Below the pieces are notes generated by a model that saw only the letters and a list, made by a program, of their open reading frames with translations, was not told the origin of the DNA and made no database searches. From the NCBI RefSeq assembly GCF_004522235.1, contig NZ_SDLT01000014.1, forward strand, positions 62,001 through 126,000: a DNA stretch of 64,000 nt. Reading direction: 5' to 3'. The translations under genes and the position numbers were made by a program. Source of the stretch: Amycolatopsis nivea. Its GTDB lineage: Bacteria; Actinomycetota; Actinomycetes; Mycobacteriales; Pseudonocardiaceae. Positions 23,427 through 32,929 of this stretch are shown piece after piece. How positions within the stretch are numbered: position 1 is the stretch's first letter; every line of letters starts with the position of its first letter.

Positions 23427-24652
23427 CGTACCTCCTTGTACGGGTTTTCCGGCGCGGCGATGACCCGCCGGTCGTGCAGGCCGCCGAGTTCGGCGGCGGT
23501 GAGGCCGAGCACTTCGGCCAGTACGGAATCGGTGTCCGCGCCGAGCGCCGGGCACGCTCCGGCGGGACCGCGTTCGCCGGAGAAGCGCAGCGGCGACCGC
23601 GCCGTGACGGCCGGGCTGCCGCTGGGCAGTTGCAGGTCGGCGAGCACTTCGTGGGCTTGCTCGCGGTGTTCGGTCACGAGGTCGGCCATCCCGCGGTAGC
23701 GGCCCCACAGGACCCGGGCGGCGTCGAGTTCCTTGCCCACCTCGCCGAGGTCGCGCGCGGCGAACCACGGCCGCAGGACCGCCGCGATGGTCTCGCGCAG
23801 GCGGTACCGTTCGGCTTCGTCGCGCAGGTCAGCGTTCAGTGCCTTTTCCAGTGCGGTGAACACTTCCGCAGTCCCGGTGGCCGACTGCAACGCGCGCCAC
23901 TGGCCGTCGGTGAGCGCCACGACCATCACGCGGGCGTCGTCGCGGCAGGCGAAGTCGACGCCGAAACTGCCGTAGACGTGGTTGCCGTGCCGAGGCCGTT
24001 CCCCTTGCCGGTCAGCGGCTTCCGACAGCCAGCCCAGGTTCGCGACGCCAGCGAGAGCCACGTCGGACAACGCCAGCTCCACATAGGACCCTTCGCCGGC
24101 GCGGTCGCGACGGTGCAGCGCGGCGAGCAAGCCGGTCGCGACGCCCAGCCCGGTGACGAGATCCCACGCGGGCAGCACGTGGTTCACCGGGGCGGCCCAG
24201 TCGCCGCTGCCGGTGATCCCCGGGACCCCGACCTCGGCGTTCACCGTGTAGTCGACCGCGGGCCGTCCGTCCGGATATCCCTGGACGCGCACGTGAATCA
24301 TGTCGGGACGGCGGTCGGCCAGCCGCTCGTGGGCCAGCCAAGGGCGGCCGACCGCGTTGTCGATGAGGATTCCGCGGTCGCGGCCGGGAGCGGTGGCCAG
24401 GGCGAGAACCAGTTCGCGGCCTTCCGGATTCCGCAGGTCGATCGCGACCGAGCGCTTGCCCTTGTTCAGGGACGCCCAGTAGTAGCTCTCCCCCGTCGGC
24501 GCGACCGGCCAGCGGAGGTAATCGCTGCCGCCGCCGATCGGGTCGATGCGGACGACGTCGGCACCCAGTTGCGCGAGAGTCAGGCCACCGGTCGGTCCGG
24601 CGACGAAACTCGCGCACTCCACGACATGGACACCGGCCAGCGGTCTAGTCAC
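23423..24652 (-). CDS. Class III (CaiB/BaiF) CoA-transferase
   Basis: 409 residues, GTG start overlapping the upstream stop. The N-terminus PLAGVHVVECASFVAGPTGG and LAQLGADVVRIDPIGGGSDY, the segment LNKGKRSVAIDLRNPEGREL, and an aspartate in HVLPAWDLVTGLGVATGLLA where class III enzymes form the acyl-aspartate are typical. The VNHVLPAWDL version recalls 2-methylfumaryl-CoA isomerases (intramolecular CoA transfer), but this sub-assignment is from memory. It probably moves CoA between two carboxylates of an intermediate in this pathway. Confidence 0.88.
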   Translation of the reverse strand: MTRPLAGVHVVECASFVAGPTGGLTLAQLGADVVRIDPIGGGSDYLRWPVAPTGESYYWASLNKGKRSVAIDLRNPEGRELVLALATAPGRDRGILIDNAVGRPWLAHERLADRRPDMIHVRVQGYPDGRPAVDYTVNAEVGVPGITGSGDWAAPVNHVLPAWDLVTGLGVATGLLAALHRRDRAGEGSYVELALSDVALAGVANLGWLSEAADRQGERPRHGNHVYGSFGVDFACRDDARVMVVALTDGQWRALQSATGTAEVFTALEKALNADLRDEAERYRLRETIAAVLRPWFAARDLGEVGKELDAARVLWGRYRGMADLVTEHREQAHEVLADLQLPSGSPAVTARSPLRFSGERGPAGACPALGADTDSVLAEVLGLTAAELGGLHDRRVIAAPENPYKEVR

Positions 24653-25635
24653 GACTCTCCTCCAGAAGGAACCACCACAGCCCGCCCGGTCACCCGGTCA
24701 GCGAAAGCACGCGCTGCGGCTTCGAGCGGGTAAGGAGTCACCACGGGCCGCACCCGGCGCTCGGCGACCAAGGCCATCGCGTCGGCGAAGGTGCGCATCA
24801 GCGTGGACCCCGAGCCGGTGATGACGGCTTCCTTCTCGAACACAAAAGCCGGGTGGACCCGGATCGGCTCCCCGCTGACCTGCCCGGTCAGCACGTACCG
24901 GCCCGCATGGGCGAGGGCGCGGAAAGCTTGGCGGAACACGGATTGGTGCCCCGTGTTGTCGAGCACGACGTCGACGCCCCGACCGTCGGTCGCGTCGAGG
25001 ATGTCCTGCCCGGCGGTGTCTCCGGCGAGCACCACCTGAGCGGCATTCCCCAGTTGCGCGGCCTTGTCCGGGCTCCCGGTGAGTGCGAGCACGCGCGCCC
25101 CGAGCGCGGCGGCAACCTGAACTGCGTGCAACCCCAATCCCCCACTGGCTCCGGTGACCAGGACCGTCTCGCCGGGCTCGACGCGCGCCACCCGGCGGAG
25201 AGCTTGCAGTCCGGTGCCGACTGCGCAGGCGACCACCGCGGCCTCGGCCAGCGACACCCCGGGCGGCACCGGGAGCAGGGCGGATTCCGGCAGCACGGCG
25301 TATTCGGCGAACCCGCCGTAGAGGAACGCACGCTGCGGACAGCGCAGTTCATCGCCGGTCACGCACGGTTCGCAGCAGCCGCAGGTGCCGAACTGCTTCG
25401 CCGCGACCCGAGCACCGGCCGCGAACCGGGTTCCACCGGCGACGACGGTTCCGGCGATCTCGTGACCAAGCACCGCGGGCAGCGGAAGGGTCAGCAAACC
25501 GGCCCGGTCGGCCTGGTCGTGCCCGCACACCCCGCAGGCGGCGACCTTCACCAGGACCTCGCCGCTGCCGGGTTCCGGACAGTCCACCTCAGCGACCGTC
25601 AGCTCTCCCGGAGCAGTCAGGACGACGGCGCGCAC
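24649..25635 (-). CDS. Zinc-dependent alcohol dehydrogenase (MDR)
   Basis: 328 residues. Catalytic zinc motif CGVCGHDQADRAG (Cys about residue 38) and GHEIAGTV, structural-zinc loop with four cysteines (CGCCEPCVTGDELRCP), and Rossmann motif TGASGGLGLHAVQVA. It oxidises a primary or secondary alcohol, presumably feeding the aldehyde dehydrogenase two genes downstream. I chose GTG 25635 (VRAVVLTAPGELTV), which overlaps the end of the GlcD-type gene by 19 bp. Its stop overlaps the CoA-transferase GTG. Confidence 0.9.
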   Translation of the reverse strand: MRAVVLTAPGELTVAEVDCPEPGSGEVLVKVAACGVCGHDQADRAGLLTLPLPAVLGHEIAGTVVAGGTRFAAGARVAAKQFGTCGCCEPCVTGDELRCPQRAFLYGGFAEYAVLPESALLPVPPGVSLAEAAVVACAVGTGLQALRRVARVEPGETVLVTGASGGLGLHAVQVAAALGARVLALTGSPDKAAQLGNAAQVVLAGDTAGQDILDATDGRGVDVVLDNTGHQSVFRQAFRALAHAGRYVLTGQVSGEPIRVHPAFVFEKEAVITGSGSTLMRTFADAMALVAERRVRPVVTPYPLEAAARAFADRVTGRAVVVPSGGES

Positions 25636-26981
25636 GACGCGATCACCTTGCCCGGGTTGAGGATTCCGTGCGGATCGAGCGCGTTCTTGACCGCCGCGTG
25701 CATCGCCAGCACCGCCGGGCTGAGTTCCCGGGCGAGCCCGCCGCGTTTGAGCAGGCCGACGCCGTGTTCCCCGGTGACCGTGCCGCCCAGCGCGATCGCC
25801 TCGTCGAGGATCTCCTCGAACGCCGCCTCCGCCCGTGCCCTTTCCTCGGCCGGGACGACGAGCACCGGATGCAGGTTGCCGTCCCCGGCGTGCGCGACAT
25901 TCGCGATCCGCACGGCATGCCGGGTGCCGATGGCTTCGATCCGCCGGAGCATTTCCGGCACCGCGCCGCGGGGTACGCAGACGTCCTCGGTGAGCACCGG
26001 ACCCAGCCGTTCGAGCGCCGGATACGCCAGCCGCCGCGCAGCGAACAGTGCCTCGGCTTCGTCCACGTCGGACGATGCGGCCGCCCAGGTGGCTCCGGCC
26101 GCGGTGAAGCAGTCGGTCAGCACCTTTGCCTCGTCCTCGCCGGGTGCGTCGGTGCGGCCGAGCAGCACCGCTTCGGCTTCGGCGGACAGGCCCATGTTCT
26201 TCCAGGCGTCCACCGCGGCGAGGGTGTGCCGGTCGATCAGCTCCAGCGCCGACGGCACCACACCCGACTCGCTGACGGCCGCGACCGCGTCTCCCGCCGC
26301 CGACAGGCTGGGGAAATACCCGGCGACTGTGCGTTCGCTGGCCCGCGCGCCGCGCAGCCGAACGGTGACCTCGGTGACGATGCCGAGCGTGCCTTCCGAG
26401 CCGACCATCAGCCCGGTGAGGTCGTATCCGGCCACGCCTTTCGCGGTCCGGCGGCCGAGCCGGACCAGTTCCCCGGTCCCGGTGACGACTTCCATCCCGA
26501 GCACGTAATCGCGGGTGACGCCGTATTTGACGCAGCACAGCCCGCCGGCGTTGGTCGCGACGTTGCCGCCGATGGTCGACCACGGCGCACTCGCCGGGTC
26601 CGGCGGGTACCAGAGGCCGTGTTCCGCGCACGCCGACCGCAGGGTTTCGTTCACGACGCCGGGTTCGACCACCGCGAGCCGCTCGGCGGCGTTGATCTCG
26701 CGGATGGCGGTCATCCGCTCGGTGGACAACACGATCCCGCCGCCGACCGCGTTCGCGCCGCCGGACAGACCCGTGCCAGCCCCGCGCGGCACGATCGGCA
26801 CGCGGTGGCGCAGGCACACCTGCACGGTCTGCTGAATCTCCTCGGCGGTGTGCGCCCGCACGACAGCCAACGGCAGCTCGTGCGGAGCCCAGACCGCCTC
26901 GTCGTGGGCGTAGGCAGCGAGGACATCCGGATCAGTGAGGACCCGGCCAGCAGGCAAGGCCCGGCGGAGTTCGTTCAGCAC
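25617..26981 (-). CDS. FAD-linked oxidase, GlcD/D-lactate dehydrogenase type
   Basis: 454 residues. PCMH-type FAD domain: VPRGAGTGLSGGANAVGGGIV (about residues 65-85), ASAPWSTIGGNVATNAGG, YGVTRDYVLGMEVV, LMVGSEGTLGIVTE. C-terminal cap with HAGDGNLHPVLVV, GEHGVGLLKRG and DPHGILNPGKV. These enzymes oxidise 2-hydroxy acids. No GlcE/GlcF or Fe-S partner gene is adjacent, so it may act alone like D-lactate or D-2-hydroxyglutarate dehydrogenases. The GTG at 26981 overlaps the upstream stop by 7 bp. Confidence 0.92.
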   Translation of the reverse strand: MLNELRRALPAGRVLTDPDVLAAYAHDEAVWAPHELPLAVVRAHTAEEIQQTVQVCLRHRVPIVPRGAGTGLSGGANAVGGGIVLSTERMTAIREINAAERLAVVEPGVVNETLRSACAEHGLWYPPDPASAPWSTIGGNVATNAGGLCCVKYGVTRDYVLGMEVVTGTGELVRLGRRTAKGVAGYDLTGLMVGSEGTLGIVTEVTVRLRGARASERTVAGYFPSLSAAGDAVAAVSESGVVPSALELIDRHTLAAVDAWKNMGLSAEAEAVLLGRTDAPGEDEAKVLTDCFTAAGATWAAASSDVDEAEALFAARRLAYPALERLGPVLTEDVCVPRGAVPEMLRRIEAIGTRHAVRIANVAHAGDGNLHPVLVVPAEERARAEAAFEEILDEAIALGGTVTGEHGVGLLKRGGLARELSPAVLAMHAAVKNALDPHGILNPGKVIASCAPSS

Positions 26982-29900
26982 GGCGCACCAGCTTTCGCCG
27001 CACGGAACTCGTCCATCCGCTGCGCGAGCGTGCTCCGGTATGTCGCGACCGTGCCGAGCTTGACGTCCTCGTACCCGCGCACCAGATCGGGCAAGAGAGC
27101 CGTTTCCACTGCCAGGGCATGGTTTTCCGGGTCCAGCCGCTCGGCCAGCTCGCCGACGACCCGTTCGTATTCGGCGATCAAATCCCGTTCCAGCCGCCGG
27201 ACCGCGGCACGGCCGAACGGGTCCAGCGGGGTGCCCCGCAACCGCCGTCCCGCCACCAGCACCCGGAAAACCGGCTTGAACCACGGTCCCAGTTCGATCT
27301 TGCGGCGCATGCCGAGCGCCTTCAGCACCGGCGGATGCAACCGGTACGCGATGCGGGCGTCGGCCCCGAATCGCGCGCGGACCTGGCGTTCCTGCGCCGG
27401 ATCCAGCGAAAGCCGCGCGACCTCGTACTCGTCCTTGTAGGCCATGAGTTTGTACAGATTCCGCGCTACCGCCTCGGTCAGCGCCGTCGAACCCGGGACC
27501 GCGCTGGACTCGGCACGGCGCACCCGTTCGACCTGCTCCACGTAACGCCGTGCGTAGGCGACGTTCTGGTACGCGATCAGATCCGGCACCCGGACCCGCA
27601 GCAGCCGCGCCAGTTCAGCACTCTCGCCGACAGTGGACAGAAGTTCGCGGGCTACCGGAGTCAGCGCGGGCTCCGCTTCGGGTTCTCCGCGCAAGCTCGC
27701 GAGCACAGCCGCCAGCGCCCCCTGGTCCGCGACCCACTGCCGACCGCGGCGGAACGCCTGCACGTTGGTCTCGACCCGAACCCCGTTGCGGGAGATGGCT
27801 TCTTCGATCGCCTCGGCCGGGATCGGCAGCGCGCCGCGCTGGTACGCCACCCCGGTCAGCAGGAGGTTGGCGTACTGGTCCTGGCCGAACAACACCTCGG
27901 CCATTTCCCGGGCGTCCAGCGCGGTCACGGTTCCGGTCGCTTCGCGGAGCCGGTCGAGCAACGCCGTTTCCTCCGGGAACGTGACGCTGGTGTCGGCAAC
28001 CATCGCCCCGGTCGGGACCTTCGAGGTCGAAACCACCGCAGTGGTCCGGCGTGAATCGGCGACGGCGAGGTAGCGCGGGTCCGCGGCGACGAGCACGTCG
28101 GCGCCGAGGTAGAGGTCGCACTCGCCGTCGCTCGCCTTGTTCGCGTGCGCCGCGCCGATCTTGACGTCGGAGACGACCGCACCGCCCTTCTGTGCGAGCC
28201 CGGTCTGGTCCAGCGACCGCACCGGCAGCCCGGCGATGCTCGCCGCGGTCGCGAGGATCTGCGACAGCGTGACCACGCCCGAGCCGCCGACCCCGGTCAC
28301 CCGCACCGTGAAGCGCTCAGCCGAGACCGTCCGCTTCGGCTCCGGAAGCGGTGCCGCCAACGGTTCGGCAAGCGGCCGTTTCCCCGCGCTCTTGCCGGGA
28401 AGCACGGTGAGGAACGACGGGCAATCCCCGTCCAGGCACGAGAAATCCTTGTTGCAGGACGACTGGTCGATCCGGGTCTTGCGGCCGAACTCGGTGTCGA
28501 CCGGCTGCACCGAAAGGCAGTTCGACTTCTCCCCGCAGTCGCCGCAACCCTCGCAGACGCGTTCGTTGATCACCGCGTGCTGCGGCGGTTCCGGGGCGAG
28601 CCCGCGCTTGCGTTTGCGGCGCAGTTCGGTCGCGCACTCCTGGTCGTGGATCAGCATCGTCACGCCCGGGACGCGGGCGAGCGTCTCCTGCGCTTCGGCC
28701 AGCCGGTCCCGGTGCCAGACCCGCACGCCGCGGCCCAGCCGCACCCGCCGGTACCGCGCCGGTTCCTCGGTGGTGACGATGATCCGGCGCACGCCCTCGG
28801 CCCGCATCGCCGCGATCACTTGGGGAACGGTCATGCCCCCGGTCGGCTGCTGCCCGCCGGTCATCGCGACGGCCGAGTTGTACAGCAGTTTGTAGGTGAT
28901 GTTGACCCCGGACGCGACGGCCGCGCGCACCGCCAGGCTGCCGGAGTGGTGGAAGGTGCCGTCGCCGAGGTTCTGCACCAGGTGGTCGTCGCGCACGAAT
29001 GGCGACATGCCGACCCATTGCGTGCCCTCGCCGCCCATCTGGGTCAGTCCGGTGATGTCGCCGTAGTCCTCGCGCCCGGTCATCAGGACCAGGCTGTGAC
29101 ATCCGATCCCGGCGCCGACCAGCGAACCCTCCGGCGTCTTCGTGGACGAGTTGTGCGGGCAGCCCGAGCAGAAGTACGGCGTGCGCGCGGCGAGCGGAAG
29201 CGCGATCGTGCGTCGCGGGGCCCGCCAGGATTCCACGGACGGGAAGCCGCCATGCGCACGCAACCGGAGCGCGAGCGCCGCGGCAATGCGGTCCGGATCC
29301 AGTTCCCCGTCGGCCGGGACCAGCGCCGTGCCGTCGGGTCCGCGTTTGCCGGTGACCGCCGGAGCGTCGGCGCGGCCGTAGAGCAGGTCTTTGACCGCGG
29401 TCTCGATGAAGGAGCGTTTCTCTTCCACGACCACGATTTCGCGCAGTCCCGCCGCGAACCGGGCGACGATTTCGGGGTCGAGCGGGTGCACCATCGCGAG
29501 CCGCAGCAGCCGGACACCGCGCCGCTCCAATTCGGACTCGTCCAGGCCCAGGATCTCCAGCGCCTGGCGGAGATCGTGATAGGTCTTGCCCGCGGCGACG
29601 ATCCCGATCCGGGCATCGCGACCGCCGACGATCGTGTTCAGCCTGTTGGCCGCGGCGTAACGACGGGCGAGTTCGAGCCGCGCGCCGTCCCGGCTGCGCT
29701 CCAGCCTGCCGAGGTCCGGCTGCAGCATCCGGGCGGTCATCTCGTGGACGAACGGCCGCCCGTCGACCACCGGATCCGGTGCCACGGAACGGAACCGGCC
29801 GGGATCGACGCGCACGGCGCCGGTCCCGTCGGCGACGTTGGTGGCGATCTTGAACCCGACCCAGAGCCCGCAGGCCCGCGACAGCGCGACCGCGTGCTGC

Positions 29901-30427
29901 CCGAGGTCGAGCACCTCCTGCGGATCCGCCGGGTACAGCGTCGGCAGGCCCAGGTCGGCCAGCAGCAGTTCGGAGCTGCCGGGCACCGTCGAGGACTTCG
30001 CGCCCGGGTCGTCGCCGACCAGCGCCAGCGCGCCGCCGAGGCGGTGGGTGCCCATGAGATTGTTGTGCCGCAAGGCATCCGAGGCGCGGTCCAGGCCAGG
30101 AGACTTGCCGTACCAGTAGCCGGTGACGCCGTCGACCCGCCGGTTCTCCGACTGGGCCGCCAGCTGCGCGCCCTGCACCGCGGTGGCCGCCAGTTCCTCG
30201 TTGACGCCCGGTTTGAACACGACGTCGTGCTCGGCCAGCAGTTCGGCCTGTTTGCCGAGTTCGAGGTCGTATCCGCCGAGCGGCGAGCCCTCGTAGCCGG
30301 AGACGAACGCCGCTGTGCGCAGCCCCGCCCGCTGGTCGGCGCGGCGGACGTCGAAGGGCAGCCGGGCCAGCGCCTGGACGCCGGTCAGCTGGAACTGCCC
30401 TTCGACCGCGCGATAACGATCAGTCAC
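26975..30427 (-). CDS. Indolepyruvate:ferredoxin oxidoreductase-family fused enzyme
   Basis: 1,150 residues, the length of the fused IorA-IorB type in aerobes. N-terminal pyrimidine-binding/transketolase domain (FVSGYEGSPLGGYDLELGK). TPP-binding domain with GDGTFHHSGS and NSAVAMTGGQ (about residues 490-530). A ferredoxin-like cysteine cluster CEGCGDCGEKSNC plus SCNKDFSCLDGDC (about 620-665). A gamma-type domain starts VTGVGGSGVVTLSQ (about 705). It decarboxylates a 2-oxo acid oxidatively to an acyl-CoA, passing electrons to ferredoxin. The preferred substrate of this one is unknown; aryl- or indole-pyruvate are family examples. It overlaps genes on both sides. Confidence 0.9.
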   Translation of the reverse strand: MTDRYRAVEGQFQLTGVQALARLPFDVRRADQRAGLRTAAFVSGYEGSPLGGYDLELGKQAELLAEHDVVFKPGVNEELAATAVQGAQLAAQSENRRVDGVTGYWYGKSPGLDRASDALRHNNLMGTHRLGGALALVGDDPGAKSSTVPGSSELLLADLGLPTLYPADPQEVLDLGQHAVALSRACGLWVGFKIATNVADGTGAVRVDPGRFRSVAPDPVVDGRPFVHEMTARMLQPDLGRLERSRDGARLELARRYAAANRLNTIVGGRDARIGIVAAGKTYHDLRQALEILGLDESELERRGVRLLRLAMVHPLDPEIVARFAAGLREIVVVEEKRSFIETAVKDLLYGRADAPAVTGKRGPDGTALVPADGELDPDRIAAALALRLRAHGGFPSVESWRAPRRTIALPLAARTPYFCSGCPHNSSTKTPEGSLVGAGIGCHSLVLMTGREDYGDITGLTQMGGEGTQWVGMSPFVRDDHLVQNLGDGTFHHSGSLAVRAAVASGVNITYKLLYNSAVAMTGGQQPTGGMTVPQVIAAMRAEGVRRIIVTTEEPARYRRVRLGRGVRVWHRDRLAEAQETLARVPGVTMLIHDQECATELRRKRKRGLAPEPPQHAVINERVCEGCGDCGEKSNCLSVQPVDTEFGRKTRIDQSSCNKDFSCLDGDCPSFLTVLPGKSAGKRPLAEPLAAPLPEPKRTVSAERFTVRVTGVGGSGVVTLSQILATAASIAGLPVRSLDQTGLAQKGGAVVSDVKIGAAHANKASDGECDLYLGADVLVAADPRYLAVADSRRTTAVVSTSKVPTGAMVADTSVTFPEETALLDRLREATGTVTALDAREMAEVLFGQDQYANLLLTGVAYQRGALPIPAEAIEEAISRNGVRVETNVQAFRRGRQWVADQGALAAVLASLRGEPEAEPALTPVARELLSTVGESAELARLLRVRVPDLIAYQNVAYARRYVEQVERVRRAESSAVPGSTALTEAVARNLYKLMAYKDEYEVARLSLDPAQERQVRARFGADARIAYRLHPPVLKALGMRRKIELGPWFKPVFRVLVAGRRLRGTPLDPFGRAAVRRLERDLIAEYERVVGELAERLDPENHALAVETALLPDLVRGYEDVKLGTVATYRSTLAQRMDEFRAAKAGAPC

Positions 30428-31332
30428 GACGGAATTCCTCCCTCGGAAACCAGCGCCCGAAGCTGGTCCAGCACCGGCTCGACACCCGGCGTACCGGTCA
30501 ACGGATGGATCGCCACGTGGTCGGCCCCCGCGGCGAGATGCTCGCGAACCCGCGCCGCCACCAGTTGCGGATCACCGCAGACGACCAGCTCGTCCACCAG
30601 CCGGTCGCTCCCGCCGTCGGCGAAGTCGGCGTCCCCGAAACCCAAGGCGCGCAAGTGATTCACGTAATTCCGCAGTGCCAGCCGGGTCGCGATGTGCTTC
30701 CGCGCCACCTCGCGCGCCCGCACAGCGTCTGGGTCGACAACCACCGCCTGTTCCGGAACGAGCAACGGTTCCGGACCGAGCCGTTCCCGGGCGGCGGCGG
30801 TATGCGCGGGCGGCACGAAGAACGAGTGCATTCCGGCGGCCCGGTCGCGGGCGAGTTCCTGCATCCGGGGCCGCAACGCCGCCAGCACCCGCGGCACTGC
30901 GCGTTCCGGGCGCGGCCCCTGGTAACGGTCGCTGTCCAGCACATCGAGGTACTCGCGCAACGCCGTCAGCGGCCGGTCATGGCCGCTCCCGCGTCCGGCC
31001 TCCGCGTGGCTGGCGCCGAGACCGAGCACGAACCGTCCGGGGAAAGCCTCGCCGAGAGTCTGGGCCGCGCCTTCAGTGGCGACCGCGTCCCGGGCCCAGA
31101 TGGTGGCTACCCCGGTGGCCACGGTCAGCCGTGTGGTCGCCGACAGCAGCAACGCGGCGTTGGTGAAGATTTCCTTGTGCGCCGGGGATTCCCCGATCCA
31201 CAGAGCACCGTACCCGAGGTCCTCGACCACCCGCGCCGCCTTCGCGGCCTCGGCAGCGGGGACCTCCGCCAGGACGGACAGCCACACGCCGACCGGTCCG
31301 ATCCGGGCCGCCAGTTCACGAGACAGGTTCAC
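30424..31332 (-). CDS. LLM-class F420-dependent oxidoreductase
   Basis: 302 residues. LLM-barrel marks: IGPVGVWLSVLAEVPAAEA, DLGYGALWIGESPAHKEIFT (about residues 39-58), FPGRFVLGLGASHAEA and a C-terminal GADHVAIHPLTG. Resembles the TIGR03620-type mycobacterial F420 group. GTG 31332 overlaps the OB-fold stop (GTGA); its own stop overlaps the start of the large oxidoreductase. It probably reduces or oxidises an intermediate using F420. The second LLM gene at 19424 is a distinct subgroup rather than a recent duplicate. Confidence 0.87.
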   Translation of the reverse strand: MNLSRELAARIGPVGVWLSVLAEVPAAEAAKAARVVEDLGYGALWIGESPAHKEIFTNAALLLSATTRLTVATGVATIWARDAVATEGAAQTLGEAFPGRFVLGLGASHAEAGRGSGHDRPLTALREYLDVLDSDRYQGPRPERAVPRVLAALRPRMQELARDRAAGMHSFFVPPAHTAAARERLGPEPLLVPEQAVVVDPDAVRAREVARKHIATRLALRNYVNHLRALGFGDADFADGGSDRLVDELVVCGDPQLVAARVREHLAAGADHVAIHPLTGTPGVEPVLDQLRALVSEGGIPS

Positions 31333-31739
31333 GCCCGCTCCCCCGGCCCGAATTCCGGCAGCCACACCCCGTCGCCGACCTCGCGGAACGACACGACGAC
31401 CGGTTCGCCGAGCACGGGATCGCCGGAGCCGGTCCACGTCGTCGTCAGGTTCGGGCCGCTGTCGAGCCGGACCTGCACCACGACGTACGGCACGTCGTCG
31501 CCCTCGAAGTACCGCTTGTGGAACCGGACCCAGCTGTGCACCCGGCCGGTCCCGGCGTCGATCGTCCACTCGACGTCGCGGCGGAAATCGCGCGGACACA
31601 CCGGCGACGGCGGCCAGAACGCCACGCCGCACGAGCCGCACACCGGCACGCGCAGTTCGCCGCGAGCCGCGCCGTCGAGGTGTTCGACGTCCTCGGGGTA
31701 GCGAAGCGGAAGAGGTCGCGCAGTGGTCATCGTGGTCAC
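31329..31739 (-). CDS. Zn-ribbon OB-fold protein (DUF35)
   Basis: 136 residues. A four-cysteine rubredoxin-like zinc ribbon, CGSCGVAFWPPSPVC (about residues 36-50), is followed by an OB-fold ending in WTGSGDPVLGEPVVVSFREV. DUF35 proteins pair with thiolase-like or HMG-CoA-synthase-like partners as acyl-CoA-binding subunits, and the partner gene is directly upstream. GTG 31739 forms the GTGA overlap with that gene; ATG 31730 is the alternative. Confidence 0.9.
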   Translation of the reverse strand: MTTMTTARPLPLRYPEDVEHLDGAARGELRVPVCGSCGVAFWPPSPVCPRDFRRDVEWTIDAGTGRVHSWVRFHKRYFEGDDVPYVVVQVRLDSGPNLTTTWTGSGDPVLGEPVVVSFREVGDGVWLPEFGPGERA

Positions 31740-32908
31740 CGGTCCTTCGTGAAGACAGTCGAATCGCCGAACGGCGTCGCCCACTGGACGACCTCGCATC
31801 CGGTCACCTGGCGGTCTCCGGCCTGGCCGCGGATCTGGCGGACCGCCTCGGCCATGTGCCCCCAGCCGCAGAGGTGTGCCTCGGACAGCAGCCCGCCCGC
31901 GGTGTTGACCGGCAGTTCCCCGCCGAGCTCGATCCGGCCGTCCTGCAGCCATTCGAGAGCTTGGCCTTCGCCGGTGAAGCCGAACCGCTCCAGCACGAAC
32001 ACCACATTGGGCGAGAAAGCGTCGTAGAGCTGCAGCGAATCCACGTCACCCGGCCCGGACAGCCCCGCCATCGCGTACACCGGATGGTCCTCGACCCGGC
32101 GCTCGTCGCCTTGGGTGAACACGCCCAGCCCGGGCGGTGCGAAGATGAACTCGTCCCGGCCGGCGCGCAGGCCCTGCATTCCGGAGACGATCACCGCGGG
32201 CTGCCGCAGATCGCGCGCTCGCTCCACAGTGGTCACCAGCAGGCAGGCACCGCCGTCGCTGAGCAGCGCGAAGTCCGGACGGCGCAACGGTTCCACGATG
32301 TACGGCTGCGCGTCGTAGTCCGCTTGTTCCAGCGGTTTGGTCATCTGCGCGTTCGGGTTGAGCCGGGCGTGGCGGCGCATGGCCATCGGCACCGCGGAGA
32401 TCAGCGCGGGGTCGACGCCGTACCGCTCGCAGTACCGGCGGAACGCCATCGCCGCGCCCGCACCGGGAGCGGTCATGCCGTACTGCGGCAGTTCCCCGTG
32501 CGAGCCGCCGCCTTGCCGCAGCCCTTCCGCGTCGCCCGCGCCGCCGACCATGCCCAGTCCGGAGAATGACACCCCGGCCAGGCAGGCGGCGACCTCGGTG
32601 GTGCCGAGCGCCACGGCCTGGGCGGCCGCTTGCAGCGCGGGACCGACGAAGCGGCCGTGGCTCCAGGTCTGCACGGCGGCGCGGATCCGCAGTCCGAACG
32701 CCTCCGCCATCCGGTCGTAATCGATCGACAGCGGATAGCCGACGTTCGTGAACAGCCCGTCCACGTCCCCGGCGCTCAGCCCGGCGTCGTCCAGCCCGGA
32801 CTGGAGCGCCTCGGCGGCCAGGTCGAGACCGCTGCGCGCGGATTTCCGGGACAGCTCGGTGATGCCGATCCCGACTATCGCCACCTGGCGTACCGGTCCT
32901 AGCGGCAT
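31736..32908 (-). CDS. Thiolase-like (SCP-x/lipid-transfer type) protein
   Basis: 390 residues of thiolase fold (VAIVGIGITELSRKS, LDDAGLSAGDVDGLFT, NTAGGLLSEAHLCGWGHMAEAV). The classic active-site cysteine motif is not evident: the position after AACLAGVSFSG has no clear nucleophile Cys, while the GWGH segment keeps the His. Such degenerate thiolases work with a DUF35 partner, as in steroid side-chain retro-aldol lyases, where they cleave a beta-hydroxyacyl-CoA. That is a plausible role here. It is followed by its OB-fold partner and preceded by the cyclase-family gene at 21 bp. Confidence 0.85.
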   Translation of the reverse strand: MPLGPVRQVAIVGIGITELSRKSARSGLDLAAEALQSGLDDAGLSAGDVDGLFTNVGYPLSIDYDRMAEAFGLRIRAAVQTWSHGRFVGPALQAAAQAVALGTTEVAACLAGVSFSGLGMVGGAGDAEGLRQGGGSHGELPQYGMTAPGAGAAMAFRRYCERYGVDPALISAVPMAMRRHARLNPNAQMTKPLEQADYDAQPYIVEPLRRPDFALLSDGGACLLVTTVERARDLRQPAVIVSGMQGLRAGRDEFIFAPPGLGVFTQGDERRVEDHPVYAMAGLSGPGDVDSLQLYDAFSPNVVFVLERFGFTGEGQALEWLQDGRIELGGELPVNTAGGLLSEAHLCGWGHMAEAVRQIRGQAGDRQVTGCEVVQWATPFGDSTVFTKDR

Positions 32909-32929
32909 GTTCGTTCCTTTCTCGAAGCG